A DNA stretch of 64,000 bases from Bradyrhizobium sp. ORS 285 (GCF_900176205.1 NZ_LT859959.1:4051001-4115000), one strand, 5' to 3'. Positions 17,258 through 26,073 are shown, counted from the first letter of the stretch. Made by a program: numbers and translations. The notes: generated from the sequence alone by a model not told the origin.

Positions 17258-19336
17258 ATGTCTTTCGACGAATCAAACGACAAGAAATCCGCGGCAGATC
17301 ATCCGGCTGGGCGCGTCGATCGCCGCACGCTGCTGCGCAACGCCATGGGCGCCTCGGCGCTCGGCCTCGGCGCCAGCATGCTGCCGGGCCAGGCGCAGGC
17401 GCACTGGCATTGGCGCATGCACCATCACCATCATCATGTCACCACCAGCTTCGCGCTCGCGGTGCTGCCGGACACGCAGTTCTACTCGCGCTATGCGACC
17501 TCGGAAGAAGGCCAGGCCTATCAGCGCCAGTATGGCAGTACGCCCTATCCGGCGCAGACGCAGTTCATCGTCGACAACGCTGCGAAGTATCACATCCCGT
17601 TCACGATCCATCTCGGCGACGTCGTCGACCAGGTCAAGCATCCGCAACAATGGGCGGTCGCCGACGCCGCGATGAAGCTGCTGGAGAACGCAGGCCGGCC
17701 CTACTCCGTGCTCGCCGGCAATCACGACGTGCTGCAGGCGCTCGAGTTCGAGAATGCAGCGAGCCAGAGCTCGGGCACGGACGCGCAGCGCGGCTCATCC
17801 GAGCCGTATTTGTCCTGGTTCCCGGCCAGCCGCGCCGCCAAGCAGCAGACCTTCCTGGAGCGGCATCCGAGCGGCTGGCACGAAGCGCATGTGTTCCACG
17901 CCTGCGGCGTCAGCTTCATGGTGCTGTCACTGTCCTGGCGCGCGTCCGACGACGCCATCGCCTGGGCGCGCAGCATGATCGCGCGCTATCCGATGCTGCC
18001 GGTGATCCTCGCCAATCACCAGCTGCTCAACATCGCCAATGACGGCGTGAGCCCGCTCGAGGTCGCCTATGGCCAGTATCTCTGGGACAAGCTCATTCGC
18101 AGCAACGACCAGATCTTCATGACGCTCAACGGCCATTATCACGGCGGCGCGCATCTCGTGAAGTTCAACGACTTCCACAATCCCGTGCACGAGATGGTCG
18201 TCGACTACCAGATGGCCTATCAGGGCGGCAACGGCCTGATGCGGCTGTACGAGTTCGACTTCACGAAGAACAAGATCGACGTCGCCTCGTTCTCGCCGTG
18301 GGTCGTGGAGAAGCCGAAGGACAGCCTCAAGCAGTTCGACCGCGCCTGGCTGACCGAGGAGAACCACGAGTTCACCATCGACATCGACTTCCAGCGCCGG
18401 TTCTCGCGCTTCACCCATTTCTGCCATCTGCCGGCCTTCGCCGGCACGCCGATCCTGCCGCGCGTCAAGCAGGACCTCTACGCCAACTACACCGAACAGC
18501 CCGAGCCCGTCGTCGTGCCGCCCGCCAACGAGCAGGACTATCCGCTGATCGCCGAGACGGTCGCACACTGGCGCATCGCCTCCTCTGCGATCGGCAAGGC
18601 CGTCGCCGCCGGCACCGCGCTGCCGGACCTCACCTCGGGCAATCCGATGCAGCGCGCCTCGCTCGCCGGCGCCGCCCAGGTCGCCGACGTCGTCTTCACC
18701 GCCGATAAGCATCGCCTGTCGTCGGCCGCAGGCAGCGTGCAGTTCCTCAACACCACCAAGCAGGGCGGCGGCCGCTTCAGCTGGTTCACGACGGCGGCCA
18801 ACGCGCCGATCAATGCAGCGACCTTCGCCAAGGGCTACACGGTCGAGGCCTTCATCAAGATCGATCCGAACTGGAAGGCGGCCGATCACGCCTGGTGCAA
18901 CATCCTCACCCGCTTCGGCAACCGCGGCTGGCTGCCGGGCTATGCCGGCGGTGATCCGGAATCGCCGCCGATCCTGTTCGCGATTTCCAACCTGCGCGAG
19001 GTGCAGTGGGAGATCGTGCCGTCGAGTGCGACCACGCAGCCGCAGACCGACTGGTCCGGCGAGATCATGCTCAACACCTGGTACCACCTCGCGATCGTCA
19101 ACGACCCCAAAGACAATTCGACGGTGCTCTACATCGAGGGCGCGCCGGTGGTGCGCAGCGTGATCGGCGGCAACGGCCTCGCCAGCGTCGCGGCGTCCCA
19201 GCCCTGGGCGCTCGGCTGCGGCTGGTGGGACCGGGCACCATCGGACGGCTTCATCGGCAGCATCGGCGAGGTCCGCGTGGTGTCGAAGCCGCTGGCGCCG
19301 AACCAGTGGCTGACGGCGCGCCGCGCCAGCGCCTGA
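17258..19336 (+). CDS. Tat-exported metallophosphoesterase with C-terminal LamG-like domain
   Basis: 692 residues. A twin-arginine signal (DRRTLLRNAMGASALG...AQA, residues 21-48) directs export of the folded protein. The mature end begins with a natural run HWHWRMHHHHHH (H55-H60). The phosphoesterase core has LPDTQFY, HLGDVVD, LAGNHDVL, LANHQL and NGHYHGGAHL, the usual dinuclear-metal ligand order with DTQ in the first motif. Residues ~490-690 look like a concanavalin/LamG beta-sandwich that may bind carbohydrate. The ATG at 17258 has GAGGTGGGAACGAGA before it. The substrate is unknown; a periplasmic or surface phosphodiester is likely. Confidence 0.87.
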   Translation: MSFDESNDKKSAADHPAGRVDRRTLLRNAMGASALGLGASMLPGQAQAHWHWRMHHHHHHVTTSFALAVLPDTQFYSRYATSEEGQAYQRQYGSTPYPAQTQFIVDNAAKYHIPFTIHLGDVVDQVKHPQQWAVADAAMKLLENAGRPYSVLAGNHDVLQALEFENAASQSSGTDAQRGSSEPYLSWFPASRAAKQQTFLERHPSGWHEAHVFHACGVSFMVLSLSWRASDDAIAWARSMIARYPMLPVILANHQLLNIANDGVSPLEVAYGQYLWDKLIRSNDQIFMTLNGHYHGGAHLVKFNDFHNPVHEMVVDYQMAYQGGNGLMRLYEFDFTKNKIDVASFSPWVVEKPKDSLKQFDRAWLTEENHEFTIDIDFQRRFSRFTHFCHLPAFAGTPILPRVKQDLYANYTEQPEPVVVPPANEQDYPLIAETVAHWRIASSAIGKAVAAGTALPDLTSGNPMQRASLAGAAQVADVVFTADKHRLSSAAGSVQFLNTTKQGGGRFSWFTTAANAPINAATFAKGYTVEAFIKIDPNWKAADHAWCNILTRFGNRGWLPGYAGGDPESPPILFAISNLREVQWEIVPSSATTQPQTDWSGEIMLNTWYHLAIVNDPKDNSTVLYIEGAPVVRSVIGGNGLASVAASQPWALGCGWWDRAPSDGFIGSIGEVRVVSKPLAPNQWLTARRASA

Positions 19337-19356
19337 TCAACGCACGCACAAAGCAA

Positions 19357-19382
19357 AACGGGCGCCCGCGAGGGCGCCCGTT
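19357..19382. terminator. Terminator between the metallophosphoesterase and rpsI genes
   Basis: A perfect 11-bp stem AACGGGCGCCC / GGGCGCCCGTT with a GCGA loop. Read on the minus strand it is followed by TTGCTTTG, giving a T-rich tail that suits the rplM-rpsI operon, whose last codon is 47 bp away. On the plus strand it could also stop the metallophosphoesterase transcript. Confidence 0.88.
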
Positions 19383-19428
19383 CGTATTCGAGGCTGAGAG
19401 ATCCGGCCGAAGCCGGATCGCCTGGACA

Positions 19429-19911
19429 TCAGCGCTTCGAGAACTGGAAGGAGCGGCGAGCCTTGGCCTTGCCGTACTTCTTACGCTCGACGACGCGCGA
19501 GTCGCGGGTCAGGAAGCCGCCCTTCTTGAGGACGCTGCGCAGCTCCGGCTCGAAGTTGGTCAGCGCCTTCGACAGGCCGTGACGGACCGCGCCGGCCTGG
19601 CCGGACAGACCGCCGCCGGCGACCGTGCAGATCACGTCGTACTGGCCCTTGCGGGCGGCAACGACCATCGGCTGCTCGATCATCATGCGCAGCACCGGAC
19701 GGGCAAAGTAGACTTCGATGTCGCGGGTGTTGACGGTGACCTTGCCGGAGCCCGGCTTGATCCAGACGCGGGCAACCGCGTCCTTGCGCTTGCCGGTGGC
19801 ATAGGCGCGGCCGAACTTGTCGACCTTCTTTTCATACTTCGGAGCGTCCGGAGCGGTGACCGCGCCCTTGAGCTGCGACAGCTGATCGAGAGACTGGATG
19901 CTTTCGGCCAT
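19429..19911 (-). CDS. rpsI: 30S ribosomal protein S9
   Basis: 160-residue S9, including the ~30-residue N-terminal extension usual in alphaproteobacteria. [15 protein letters not shown], the glycine-rich [22 protein letters not shown] and the C-terminal basic tail ending FSKR, which reaches the P-site tRNA, are present. The gene starts one base after the rplM stop codon. Confidence 0.97.
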   Translation of the reverse strand: MAESIQSLDQLSQLKGAVTAPDAPKYEKKVDKFGRAYATGKRKDAVARVWIKPGSGKVTVNTRDIEVYFARPVLRMMIEQPMVVAARKGQYDVICTVAGGGLSGQAGAVRHGLSKALTNFEPELRSVLKKGGFLTRDSRVVERKKYGKAKARRSFQFSKR

Positions 19912-19912
19912 C

Positions 19913-20377
19913 TTATGCGGCCCTCGTGTTCTTGCGGTTCATCTTGGCGATGTCGACCTTCTCGGGGTTCTGCGCCTCGTGCGGATGATCAGGTCCGCCA
20001 TAGACACGCAGATTGCCCATCTGCACGCGGCCGAGCGGCCCGCGCGGGATCATGCGCTCGACGGCCTTCTCGATCACGCGCTCCGGGAAGCGGCCTTCGA
20101 GGATCTGGCGCGCGGTGCGCTCCTTGACGTGGCCGACGTAGCCGGTGTGCTTGTAGTACGTCTTCTGCTCGCGCTTGCGGCCGGTCAGAACGGCGTGCGC
20201 GGCGTTGACGATGATGACGTTGTCGCCGCAGTCGACGTGCGGCGTGTAGATCGGGAGGTGCTTGCCGCGCAGCCGCATCGCGACCAGCGTGGCGAGACGA
20301 CCGACGACCAGACCCTTGGCGTCGATCACGACCCACTTCTTCTGGACCTCGGCCGGCTTTGCCGAAAAGGTTTTCAT
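19913..20377 (-). CDS. rplM: 50S ribosomal protein L13
   Basis: 154-residue L13 of standard length. Signatures include [34 protein letters not shown] and [19 protein letters not shown]. It is first gene of the two-gene ribosomal operon. Its promoter and a ~50-nt leader are visible upstream. Confidence 0.97.
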   Translation of the reverse strand: MKTFSAKPAEVQKKWVVIDAKGLVVGRLATLVAMRLRGKHLPIYTPHVDCGDNVIIVNAAHAVLTGRKREQKTYYKHTGYVGHVKERTARQILEGRFPERVIEKAVERMIPRGPLGRVQMGNLRVYGGPDHPHEAQNPEKVDIAKMNRKNTRAA

Positions 20378-20434
20378 GAGAGATATCCGTGACAGGGAGA
20401 ATGCGGCGCGGATGACGCGCCGAACTGGTCGCAG

Positions 20435-20463
20435 CTTCTAGAGAAGCGCCCCGCATTCGTCAA
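20435..20463 (-). promoter_or_regulatory. Sigma-70-type promoter of rplM-rpsI
   Basis: Read on the minus strand: -35 TTGACG, 17-bp spacer, -10 TAGAAG. The predicted start near 20428 gives a leader of about 50 nt before the rplM ATG at 20377. Confidence 0.7.
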
Positions 20464-20535
20464 CGCCATCAACGCAAAATTCCTATAACAAAAACAGTAG
20501 CTTGGAAATATGGTGCTATAATACCCTCGAAAAGC

Positions 20536-20964
20536 TCACGCATTCGGAATGGAATAGGTGGCCGTGACGTGGGCAATCGGATCGGGGGATTCCCCTGACA
20601 GCAGAGTGACTTCGCCGACCGCGAGCCGCTTGCCGAGCTTCAGCAGCCGGGCCTCGGCGAGCACGTCGGCGCCGGCCGCGCCCTTGCGCAGGAAGTTGAT
20701 GTTGAGGTTCGTGGTCACCGCGAGCCCGACCGGGCCGATCGCCGACAGCAGCACCACGTACATCGCGAAATCGGCCAAGGCCATCAGCGTCGGCCCGGAC
20801 ACGGTTCCGCCGGGGCGCAGCATACGCTCGTTGAAGCGCTGCCGCAGCACGCAGCTCTTGCCATCAGCGCTTTCGATCGCGATGTCGCCGCCGGTCCGGA
20901 AGGCCTGGGGAAATTCCGCGTGCAGGAACGCCTCCAGCTCCGGAATGGTCATCTTCGCCGTCAT
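20536..20964 (-). CDS. PaaI-type hotdog thioesterase
   Basis: 142-residue hotdog-fold acyl-CoA thioesterase. The core LRPGGTVSGPTLMALADFAMYVVLLSAIG is the HGG-type helix region (here RPGGTVSG), followed by LAVTTNLNINFLRKG and ending HVTATYSIPN. The ATG at 20964 is preceded by GGGGGAGAC. The frame continues nine codons upstream without support. It is divergent from the enoyl-CoA hydratase-like gene 70 bp away, suggesting linked acyl-CoA metabolism. Confidence 0.87.
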   Translation of the reverse strand: MTAKMTIPELEAFLHAEFPQAFRTGGDIAIESADGKSCVLRQRFNERMLRPGGTVSGPTLMALADFAMYVVLLSAIGPVGLAVTTNLNINFLRKGAAGADVLAEARLLKLGKRLAVGEVTLLSGESPDPIAHVTATYSIPNA

Positions 20965-21034
20965 GTCTCCCCCTGCTCTGGTTGTTGGCAATCTGTTACA
21001 TTAGCTGCAACCACACGCCCATATGGAAATCGGA

Positions 21035-21856
21035 ATGTCCGCCCCTGCCCTCGCCCATGCTGCCGACGCACCGATCCTGTTGCGCGAGATGGCCGGCTCC
21101 GTCGCGGTGCTGACGCTGAACCGGCCGGCCCAGCGCAACAGCCTGTCGGAGTCGCTGATCGCCGAGCTGCATCGGGCGCTCGCCGAGATCGGCGCCGACA
21201 AGGCGGTGCGCGCCGTCGTGATCGCCGCCAACGGCCCGGCCTTCTGCGCCGGCCATGACCTGAAGGAGCTCACCGCGCGCCGGGCCGACGCCGATCGCGG
21301 CCGCGCCTTCTTCGCGCAGCTGATGACTGCCTGCAGCGCGATGATGCAGGCCATCGTGCATCTGCCGAAACCCGTTGTCGCCTCCGTGCAGGGCATCGCC
21401 ACCGCCGCCGGCTGCCAGTTGGTCGCAAGCTGCGACCTCGCGGTGGCCTCCGAGCGCGCCTCGTTCGCCACGCCCGGCGTTGATATCGGCCTGTTCTGCT
21501 CGACGCCGATGGTCGCGCTGTCGCGCAATGTCAGCCGCAAGCAAGCCATGGAGATGCTGCTGACCGGCGAGCCGGTTCCGGCCCCGCGCGCCCGCGAGAT
21601 CGGGCTGATCAACCGGGTGGTGACACCGGGCACGGAACGCGACACCGCGATTGCGCTGGCACAACAAGTCGCGCGCAAATCCGCGCATACGATCAAGCTC
21701 GGCAAGGAAGCGTTCTACCGCCAGGCCGAAATGAACCTTGCCGACGCCTATCGTTATGCGGCAGAGGTGATGACCGAGAACATGCTCGCCCGCGACGCGG
21801 AAGAAGGCATCGGCGCCTTCATCGAGAAGCGGACGCCGACCTGGCGGGATGAGTAG
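21035..21856 (+). CDS. Enoyl-CoA hydratase/isomerase-family protein lacking both catalytic glutamates
   Basis: 273-residue crotonase-fold protein. The oxyanion-hole segments AFCAGHDLKEL and GIATAAGCQLVASCDL are intact, so acyl-CoA binding is expected. The two general acid/base glutamates of true hydratases are replaced: Gln128 in GCQLV and Asp150 in TPGVDIGLF. This resembles the ECHDC3-like branch, whose reaction is poorly defined. The ATG at 21035 has GGA 7 bp upstream; an ATG at 21023 would add four residues. A plain annotation as enoyl-CoA hydratase would overstate what is known. Confidence 0.85.
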   Translation: MSAPALAHAADAPILLREMAGSVAVLTLNRPAQRNSLSESLIAELHRALAEIGADKAVRAVVIAANGPAFCAGHDLKELTARRADADRGRAFFAQLMTACSAMMQAIVHLPKPVVASVQGIATAAGCQLVASCDLAVASERASFATPGVDIGLFCSTPMVALSRNVSRKQAMEMLLTGEPVPAPRAREIGLINRVVTPGTERDTAIALAQQVARKSAHTIKLGKEAFYRQAEMNLADAYRYAAEVMTENMLARDAEEGIGAFIEKRTPTWRDE

Positions 21857-21875
21857 CAACGTCGCTGCTGCCCAT

Positions 21876-21968
21876 TCCTCATCCTGAGGAGCCGCGAAGC
21901 GGCGTCTCGAAGGATGAGGCCCGACCGGGGCCTCATGGTTCGAGACGCTTCGCTCCTCACCATGAGGA
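21876..21968. repeat. Dispersed palindromic repeat, family 1 copy b
   Basis: Short form of the family: TCCTCATCCTGAGGAGCCGC, CGAAGGATGAGGCC, CCTCATGGTTCGAGACGC and CCTCACCATGAGG follow one another. The outer pieces pair with each other and the CCTC..GAGG pieces form small palindromes. It lies between the crotonase-like and CoA-binding genes. Confidence 0.85.
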
Positions 21969-21984
21969 ACTAAGGACATCGAGA

Positions 21985-22569
21985 ATGAATCACGACACCT
22001 ATCCCGACGACTACATCCGCGGCATCCTCAACGGCGTGAAGGTGATCGCGATGGTCGGCGCCTCGCCGTCCGAGATCCGGCCGAGCTTCTTCGCCTTCAA
22101 ATATCTGGTGCAGCGCGGCTACGACATGATTCCGGTGAACCCCGGTCATGTCGGCAAGAGCCTGATGGGCCGCCCGTTCGTCGCCTCGCTCGCCGACATC
22201 GGCCGCCCGCTCGACATGGTCGACATTTTCCGCAGCTCACAGCACATCATGCCCGTGGTCGACGAGGCGCTGAAGCTCTCCCCCCTGCCGAAGGTGATCT
22301 GGATGCAGCTCGGCGCCCGCGACGATGCCGCCGCCGAGAAGGCCGAGGCCGCCGGCATGAAGGTGGTCATGAACCGCTGCCCCAAGATCGAGTATGGCCG
22401 GCTGTCGTCGGAGATCTCTTGGATGGGCGTCAACTCCCGAACCATCAGCGCCAAGCGCGCCCCGATCCCCACGCAGGGCATGCGGCTGTCGCTGAACCGC
22501 ACCAGCGTCGGCGGCGGCGCCACCGCAGCCGCGGATCGCGCCGCGAAGGACAGAAGCGATCCGACCTGA
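21985..22569 (+). CDS. CoA-binding protein (YccU-like)
   Basis: 194 residues with an N-terminal Rossmann CoA-binding domain (KVIAMVGASPSEIRPSFFAFKYLVQRGYDMIPVNPGHVGKSLMG) and the conserved C-terminal block VVMNRCPKIEYGRL. The domain matches CoA_binding_2 proteins, which bind CoA but have no assigned reaction. The last ~50 residues are Arg/Ala-rich and probably unstructured. It sits between the crotonase-like gene and metY. Confidence 0.88.
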   Translation: MNHDTYPDDYIRGILNGVKVIAMVGASPSEIRPSFFAFKYLVQRGYDMIPVNPGHVGKSLMGRPFVASLADIGRPLDMVDIFRSSQHIMPVVDEALKLSPLPKVIWMQLGARDDAAAEKAEAAGMKVVMNRCPKIEYGRLSSEISWMGVNSRTISAKRAPIPTQGMRLSLNRTSVGGGATAAADRAAKDRSDPT

Positions 22570-22657
22570 CGCATCTGCGAAAGGAACGTGTCGCGGATAT
22601 GGCGCGACACAGCAACGCATTTCAAATCGGGGCTGAAGTCGCCTGCCGCCTTGACGG

Positions 22658-22693
22658 CATCCCGGCCGCTGGCAAATGTCCTCCGCCGGGATG
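22658..22693 (+). promoter_or_regulatory. Hairpin in the metY leader region
   Basis: A perfect 9-bp inverted repeat CATCCCGGC / GCCGGGATG with an 18-nt loop lies about 105 bp before the metY ATG. A TTGACG begins 7 bp upstream of it. It does not match the SAM-II or SAM/SAH riboswitch patterns I know, and it may be another dispersed palindrome. Confidence 0.3.
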
Positions 22694-22796
22694 ACGCGGA
22701 GGCGCACAACGACGCGCTATCGACACCGTCTCCCATCATCGATTCCCGTGCCGGCCGGCGCCGCCGCGCGAGGGATCAAGCCCACGAGGAAACACC

Positions 22797-24080
22797 ATGA
22801 CCGAACGTGCCCCCGGATTCGCCACCCTCGCCATTCACGCCGGCGCCCAGCCCGACCCGACCACCGGCGCGCGGGCGACGCCGATCTATCAGACCACCTC
22901 GTTCGTCTTCAACGATGCCGACCACGCCGCCTCGTTGTTCGGCCTGCAGGCGTTCGGCAACATCTACACCCGCATCGGCAACCCGACCAACGCCGTGCTC
23001 GAGGAGCGCGTCGCCGCGCTCGAGGGCGGCACCGCCGCGCTTGCGGTCGCCTCGGGCCACGCCGCGCAGGTCGTGGCCTTGCAGCAGCTGCTGGCGCCCG
23101 GCGACGAGTTCATCGCCGCGCGAAAGCTCTATGGCGGCTCGATCAACCAGTTCACGCATTCGTTCAAGAGCTTTGGCTGGAACGTGGTGTGGGCCGACAC
23201 CGATGATATCGCGAGCTTCGAGGCCGCGGTGAGCCCGCGTACCAAGGCGATCTTCATCGAGTCCATCGCCAACCCCGGCGGCACCATCACCGACATCGAG
23301 GCCATCGCGCAGGTCGCGCGGAAAGCGGGCGTGCCGCTGATCGTCGACAACACGCTCGCCTCGCCCTACCTGATCCGCCCGATCGATCACGGCGCCGACA
23401 TCGTGCTGCACTCGCTGACCAAGTTCCTCGGCGGCCACGGCAACTCGATCGGCGGCATCATCGTCGACGCCGGCACCTTCGATTGGGCCGGCAGCGGCGA
23501 CAAATATCCGATGCTGACGCATCCGCGTCCCGAATATCACGGCATCCGCATCCACGAGACCTTCGGCAATTTCGCCTTCGCGATCGCCTGCCGCGTGCTC
23601 GGCCTGCGCGATTTGGGTCCGGCGCTGTCGCCGTTCAACGCGTTCATGATCCTGACGGGCATCGAGACCCTGCCGCTGCGCGTGCAGAAGCACAGCGACA
23701 ATGCCAAGGCGGTCGCGGAATTTCTCAGCAAGCATCCGGCCGTCGCCGCGGTCAACTATGCCGGCCTGCCCGAGGACAAGTATCATGCGCTCGCCCGCAA
23801 ATACTGCCCGAAGGGCGCCGGCGCCGTGTTCACCTTCTCACTCAAGGGCGGCTATGATTCCGGCGTCAAGCTGGTGTCGAACCTGAAGCTGTTCTCGCAC
23901 CTCGCCAATGTCGGCGACACCCGCTCGCTGGTGATCCACCCGGCCTCGACCACGCACAGCCAGCTCGACGACGCCGCCAAGACCAAAGCCGGCGCCGGCC
24001 CCGACATCGTCCGCATCTCCGTCGGCATCGAGGACAAGGAAGACCTGATTGCCGACCTGGAGCAGGCGCTGAGCGCGTAA
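22797..24080 (+). CDS. metY: O-acetylhomoserine sulfhydrylase
   Basis: 427-residue PLP enzyme of the Cys/Met metabolism family, which forms homocysteine from O-acetylhomoserine and sulfide. The PLP lysine is K209 in LHSLTKFLGGHG. Substrate-binding motifs include TSFVFNDADHAASLF, NIYTRIGNPTN and the C-terminal HPASTTHSQL and RISVGIEDKEDLIADL. The length and the YTRIGNPTN..FGLQAFG block fit MetY better than the shorter MetB/MetZ. GAGGAAACACC precedes the ATG. Confidence 0.93.
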   Translation: MTERAPGFATLAIHAGAQPDPTTGARATPIYQTTSFVFNDADHAASLFGLQAFGNIYTRIGNPTNAVLEERVAALEGGTAALAVASGHAAQVVALQQLLAPGDEFIAARKLYGGSINQFTHSFKSFGWNVVWADTDDIASFEAAVSPRTKAIFIESIANPGGTITDIEAIAQVARKAGVPLIVDNTLASPYLIRPIDHGADIVLHSLTKFLGGHGNSIGGIIVDAGTFDWAGSGDKYPMLTHPRPEYHGIRIHETFGNFAFAIACRVLGLRDLGPALSPFNAFMILTGIETLPLRVQKHSDNAKAVAEFLSKHPAVAAVNYAGLPEDKYHALARKYCPKGAGAVFTFSLKGGYDSGVKLVSNLKLFSHLANVGDTRSLVIHPASTTHSQLDDAAKTKAGAGPDIVRISVGIEDKEDLIADLEQALSA

Positions 24081-24140
24081 GCAGCGAACCACGCGTTGAA
24101 CTGACGTATGCGCCGCAAGCGTCTGTCACCAGCGCTTGCG

Positions 24141-24340
24141 GCCGTCCTTCGAGACGCCCGCCTCCGGCGGGCTCCTCGGGACGAGGTCTCAGCTTGCGGC
24201 AGCATCCAAGGCATTCGGACTCGACCCTCTCCATGAACACGCCTCTCGGCGTATTCATGGTCGGTGTGCAGGACCCCTTGGGTGCCCGCCCCTGATGGTG
24301 AGGAGCGCCGCGCGCGGCGCGCCTCGAACCATGAGGCCCC
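24141..24340. repeat. Dispersed palindromic repeat, family 1 copy c
   Basis: Carries CCTTCGAGACGCCCGCC, GGCGGGCTCCTCGGGACGAGG, GTGAGGAGCGCCGCGCGC and CCTCGAACCATGAGGCC. Between them is a long hairpin, CCATGAACACGCC / GGCGTATTCATGG (24231-24260), with a four-base loop. The element lies downstream of metY. Confidence 0.75.
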
Positions 24341-24419
24341 GCTCGACCTCACCGCAAGCCTCGCTCCGCGTGAGGCCAGCTCCTGTCCTCCAGCGCCCGA
24401 CTTTCTGATTGAAAAACAA

Positions 24420-24460
24420 GGAGAGCGCGGGCGGCCCCCCTGGGCTTCCGCGCTCTCCTT
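24420..24460. terminator. Hairpin with T-rich ends on both strands
   Basis: An 11-bp stem GGAGAGCGCGG (24420-24430) / CCGCGCTCTCC (24448-24458) is followed by TT on the plus strand. On the minus strand it is followed by TTGTTTTTC. It could terminate transcription from the minus-strand hypothetical gene that ends at 24519, or late readthrough from metY. Confidence 0.6.
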
Positions 24461-24518
24461 CGTCCCACGGTCGGGCCGTTGCCGGCTTCTCGGACCGCGC
24501 CCTCGTTAACTGATCATG

Positions 24519-24713
24519 TCACGTCATCTGGTGCAGCATCCGCGCATGCGCCTTGCCAGCCAGCGGCAACGCCGTTGTCGCAATCAGCCGGCTCACAGCC
24601 AACGCCCGTAAGCAGGCGCCGTCCTCATCGAGTGCAGCAAGATCGGAATTGAATGAGCCGGTCCGTGATTGCAGATGCTGGCGCGCCGATGCGCAAAACG
24701 GAATCACCGACAT
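24519..24713 (-). CDS. Small hypothetical protein
   Basis: 64 residues (MSVIPFCASARQHLQSRTGS..., ending AHARMLHQMT). The ATG at 24713 has AAGG 8 bp upstream and codon third positions are GC-rich, so it may be real. The stop lies about 60 bp before the T-rich hairpin at 24420-24460. No domain is recognised. The adjoining 24714-25031 stretch shows no gene on either strand that I can support. Confidence 0.38.
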   Translation of the reverse strand: MSVIPFCASARQHLQSRTGSFNSDLAALDEDGACLRALAVSRLIATTALPLAGKAHARMLHQMT

Positions 24714-25031
24714 GCTCGAAACCTTCTGGTCTGAGACTCTGATGAAATGCAGCAGAGATTCTGTCCCGAACGCGGACCTCCGGCCCTTCGTTCCGCCAGC
24801 CTTCAAAATCGCCAGCGGCCGTAAACTTGCACCAGCAGATGTTAACGAAAGCTGAAAAAGCCCGTCCTTCTACGGGCGATTGCAGCCGCACTCAGCCCGC
24901 GAGAAAGTTTTCGTTAACCATAAACAGCCCATCCTGCCGACCATGGAATCGCGCGGCACTTGGCGCCGCCTCGCAAGCGCCGGATTGGACATCTTGCGCG
25001 CGATCGATGTGACAAGAGGCAGGAGAGCAGA

Positions 25032-25367
25032 ATGCGTACCCTCGTGATCATGATGCTGCTGGCGGCCACCGCAGCAAACGGCGTCGTGCTTGCCGCCGAC
25101 CTGCCTGGCATCCACGACAAGGTCGTCCACTACAAGGCCCGCCGTGCCGTCAGGGCCGCTCCGCCCGTCGTCATCGTCAAGGACCAGGACTCACTGATCT
25201 CCCCGATGCTGCCCTCGACGCCGCTCCTGCTCGGCCGCCAGGAGCTTCCCGGCTATTACGGCCGCGCATTCTCGTATGACTACCAGGGCCCGTATTACGG
25301 CGGCGAAGGCTACACGAACTACATGTTCCGTTTGCCTTATGCGTGCGGCGTGACGGGGTATTGCTGA
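25032..25367 (+). CDS. Small exported Tyr/Gly-rich hypothetical protein
   Basis: 111 residues. AGGAGA is placed 6 bp before the ATG. Residues 1-22 form a Sec signal peptide (MRTLVIMMLLAATAANGVVLA), leaving a mature protein of about 90 residues. The second half is rich in Tyr, Gly and Pro (PGYYGRAFSYDYQGPYYGGEGYTNYMFRLPY) and ends CGVTGYC, whose two cysteines could pair. It is probably periplasmic or surface-attached. No family is recognised. Confidence 0.72.
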   Translation: MRTLVIMMLLAATAANGVVLAADLPGIHDKVVHYKARRAVRAAPPVVIVKDQDSLISPMLPSTPLLLGRQELPGYYGRAFSYDYQGPYYGGEGYTNYMFRLPYACGVTGYC

Positions 25368-25447
25368 GCAGAGCGCCGCAAAGGCACCTTGAAAAGGAGC
25401 TTGGTCCGGCGCATCCTGCAGTCCAGGACCATCGCCAGGAAGTGGAC

Positions 25448-25678
25448 ATGCAGGTTATCAAAGTGGACGACAGCCTTGCGGTGCTATTGCCCAAAAAGCT
25501 GGTCGACGAGCTCGGCATCAAGGAAGGTGACGACGTCAGCGTCCTTTCGCTCGCCAAGGACGCGATCGCGGTGCAGAAGGCCGCAACGCGCGCCGAGTTC
25601 CTGAAGCAAATCGAGCCATTGCGTTTTCCTCTCCCCGCAGACTACAAGTTTGACCGGGACGAGGCAAACGGGCGGTGA
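25448..25678 (+). CDS. AbrB-type antitoxin (VapB-like)
   Basis: 76-residue SpoVT/AbrB swapped-hairpin DNA-binding protein (MQVIKVDDSLAVLLPKKLVDELGIKEGDDVSVLSL). A C-terminal tail (FLKQIEPLRFPLPADYKFDRDEA) should wrap and neutralise the toxin. AGGAAG is 5 bp before the ATG. It overlaps the PIN toxin gene by 4 bp (GTGA), the standard arrangement of a VapBC module, and would autorepress the operon. Confidence 0.87.
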   Translation: MQVIKVDDSLAVLLPKKLVDELGIKEGDDVSVLSLAKDAIAVQKAATRAEFLKQIEPLRFPLPADYKFDRDEANGR

Positions 25679-26073
25679 GCACGTTCTTCGACAGCAACAT
25701 TCTCGTCTACGCCTATTCCACTGACCCGCGGCGTGATCGCGCTATTGATGTGATCGCCGATGGTGGCGTCATCAGCGTCCAGGTGCTGAACGAGTTCACC
25801 AACGTTTTGCGCAGAAAGCAGAAGCTCGACTGGCCTACCGTCGAAGCCGCGCTATCCTCAATCATCTTTCGTTTCCCCGACGCGCGGCCATTGACCGTGG
25901 CTACCCACACCACGGCGATCGCCCTCGCCCGCGATCACGGCCTGCAATTCTACGATGCTCTCATCGTCGCCTCAGCGCTAGACGCCGACTGCGATACCCT
26001 CGTCAGTGAAGACTTGCAGCACGGTCGCAGCTTTGGCAGCCTCACGATCGTCAACCCGTTCCTGGGTTTATGA
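25675..26073 (+). CDS. PIN-domain toxin (VapC-like ribonuclease)
   Basis: 132-residue PIN-domain endoribonuclease. The acidic active-site residues are D6 in FFDSNILVYAYS, the glutamate in LNEFTNVL, the aspartate in LQFYDALIVASA and the late pair SEDLQHG. It starts at a GTG overlapping the antitoxin stop by 4 bp, so the two are translationally coupled. Targets in this family are usually tRNA or rRNA. The target here is unknown. Confidence 0.9.
   Translation: MSTFFDSNILVYAYSTDPRRDRAIDVIADGGVISVQVLNEFTNVLRRKQKLDWPTVEAALSSIIFRFPDARPLTVATHTTAIALARDHGLQFYDALIVASALDADCDTLVSEDLQHGRSFGSLTIVNPFLGL

Noticed and set aside
22570..22796. SAM-responsive riboswitch before metY
   Set aside because: Alphaproteobacterial met genes often have SAM-II elements. 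The expected pseudoknot pattern with GATTTG and GCTAAA-like segments is absent, and only a simple 9-bp hairpin is seen.
22588..22800. Possible 70-residue gene overlapping the metY start by 4 bp
   Set aside because: It needs a GTG start without a good ribosome site, its C-terminal half is Arg-rich noise, and the region contains a palindrome typical of intergenic repeats.
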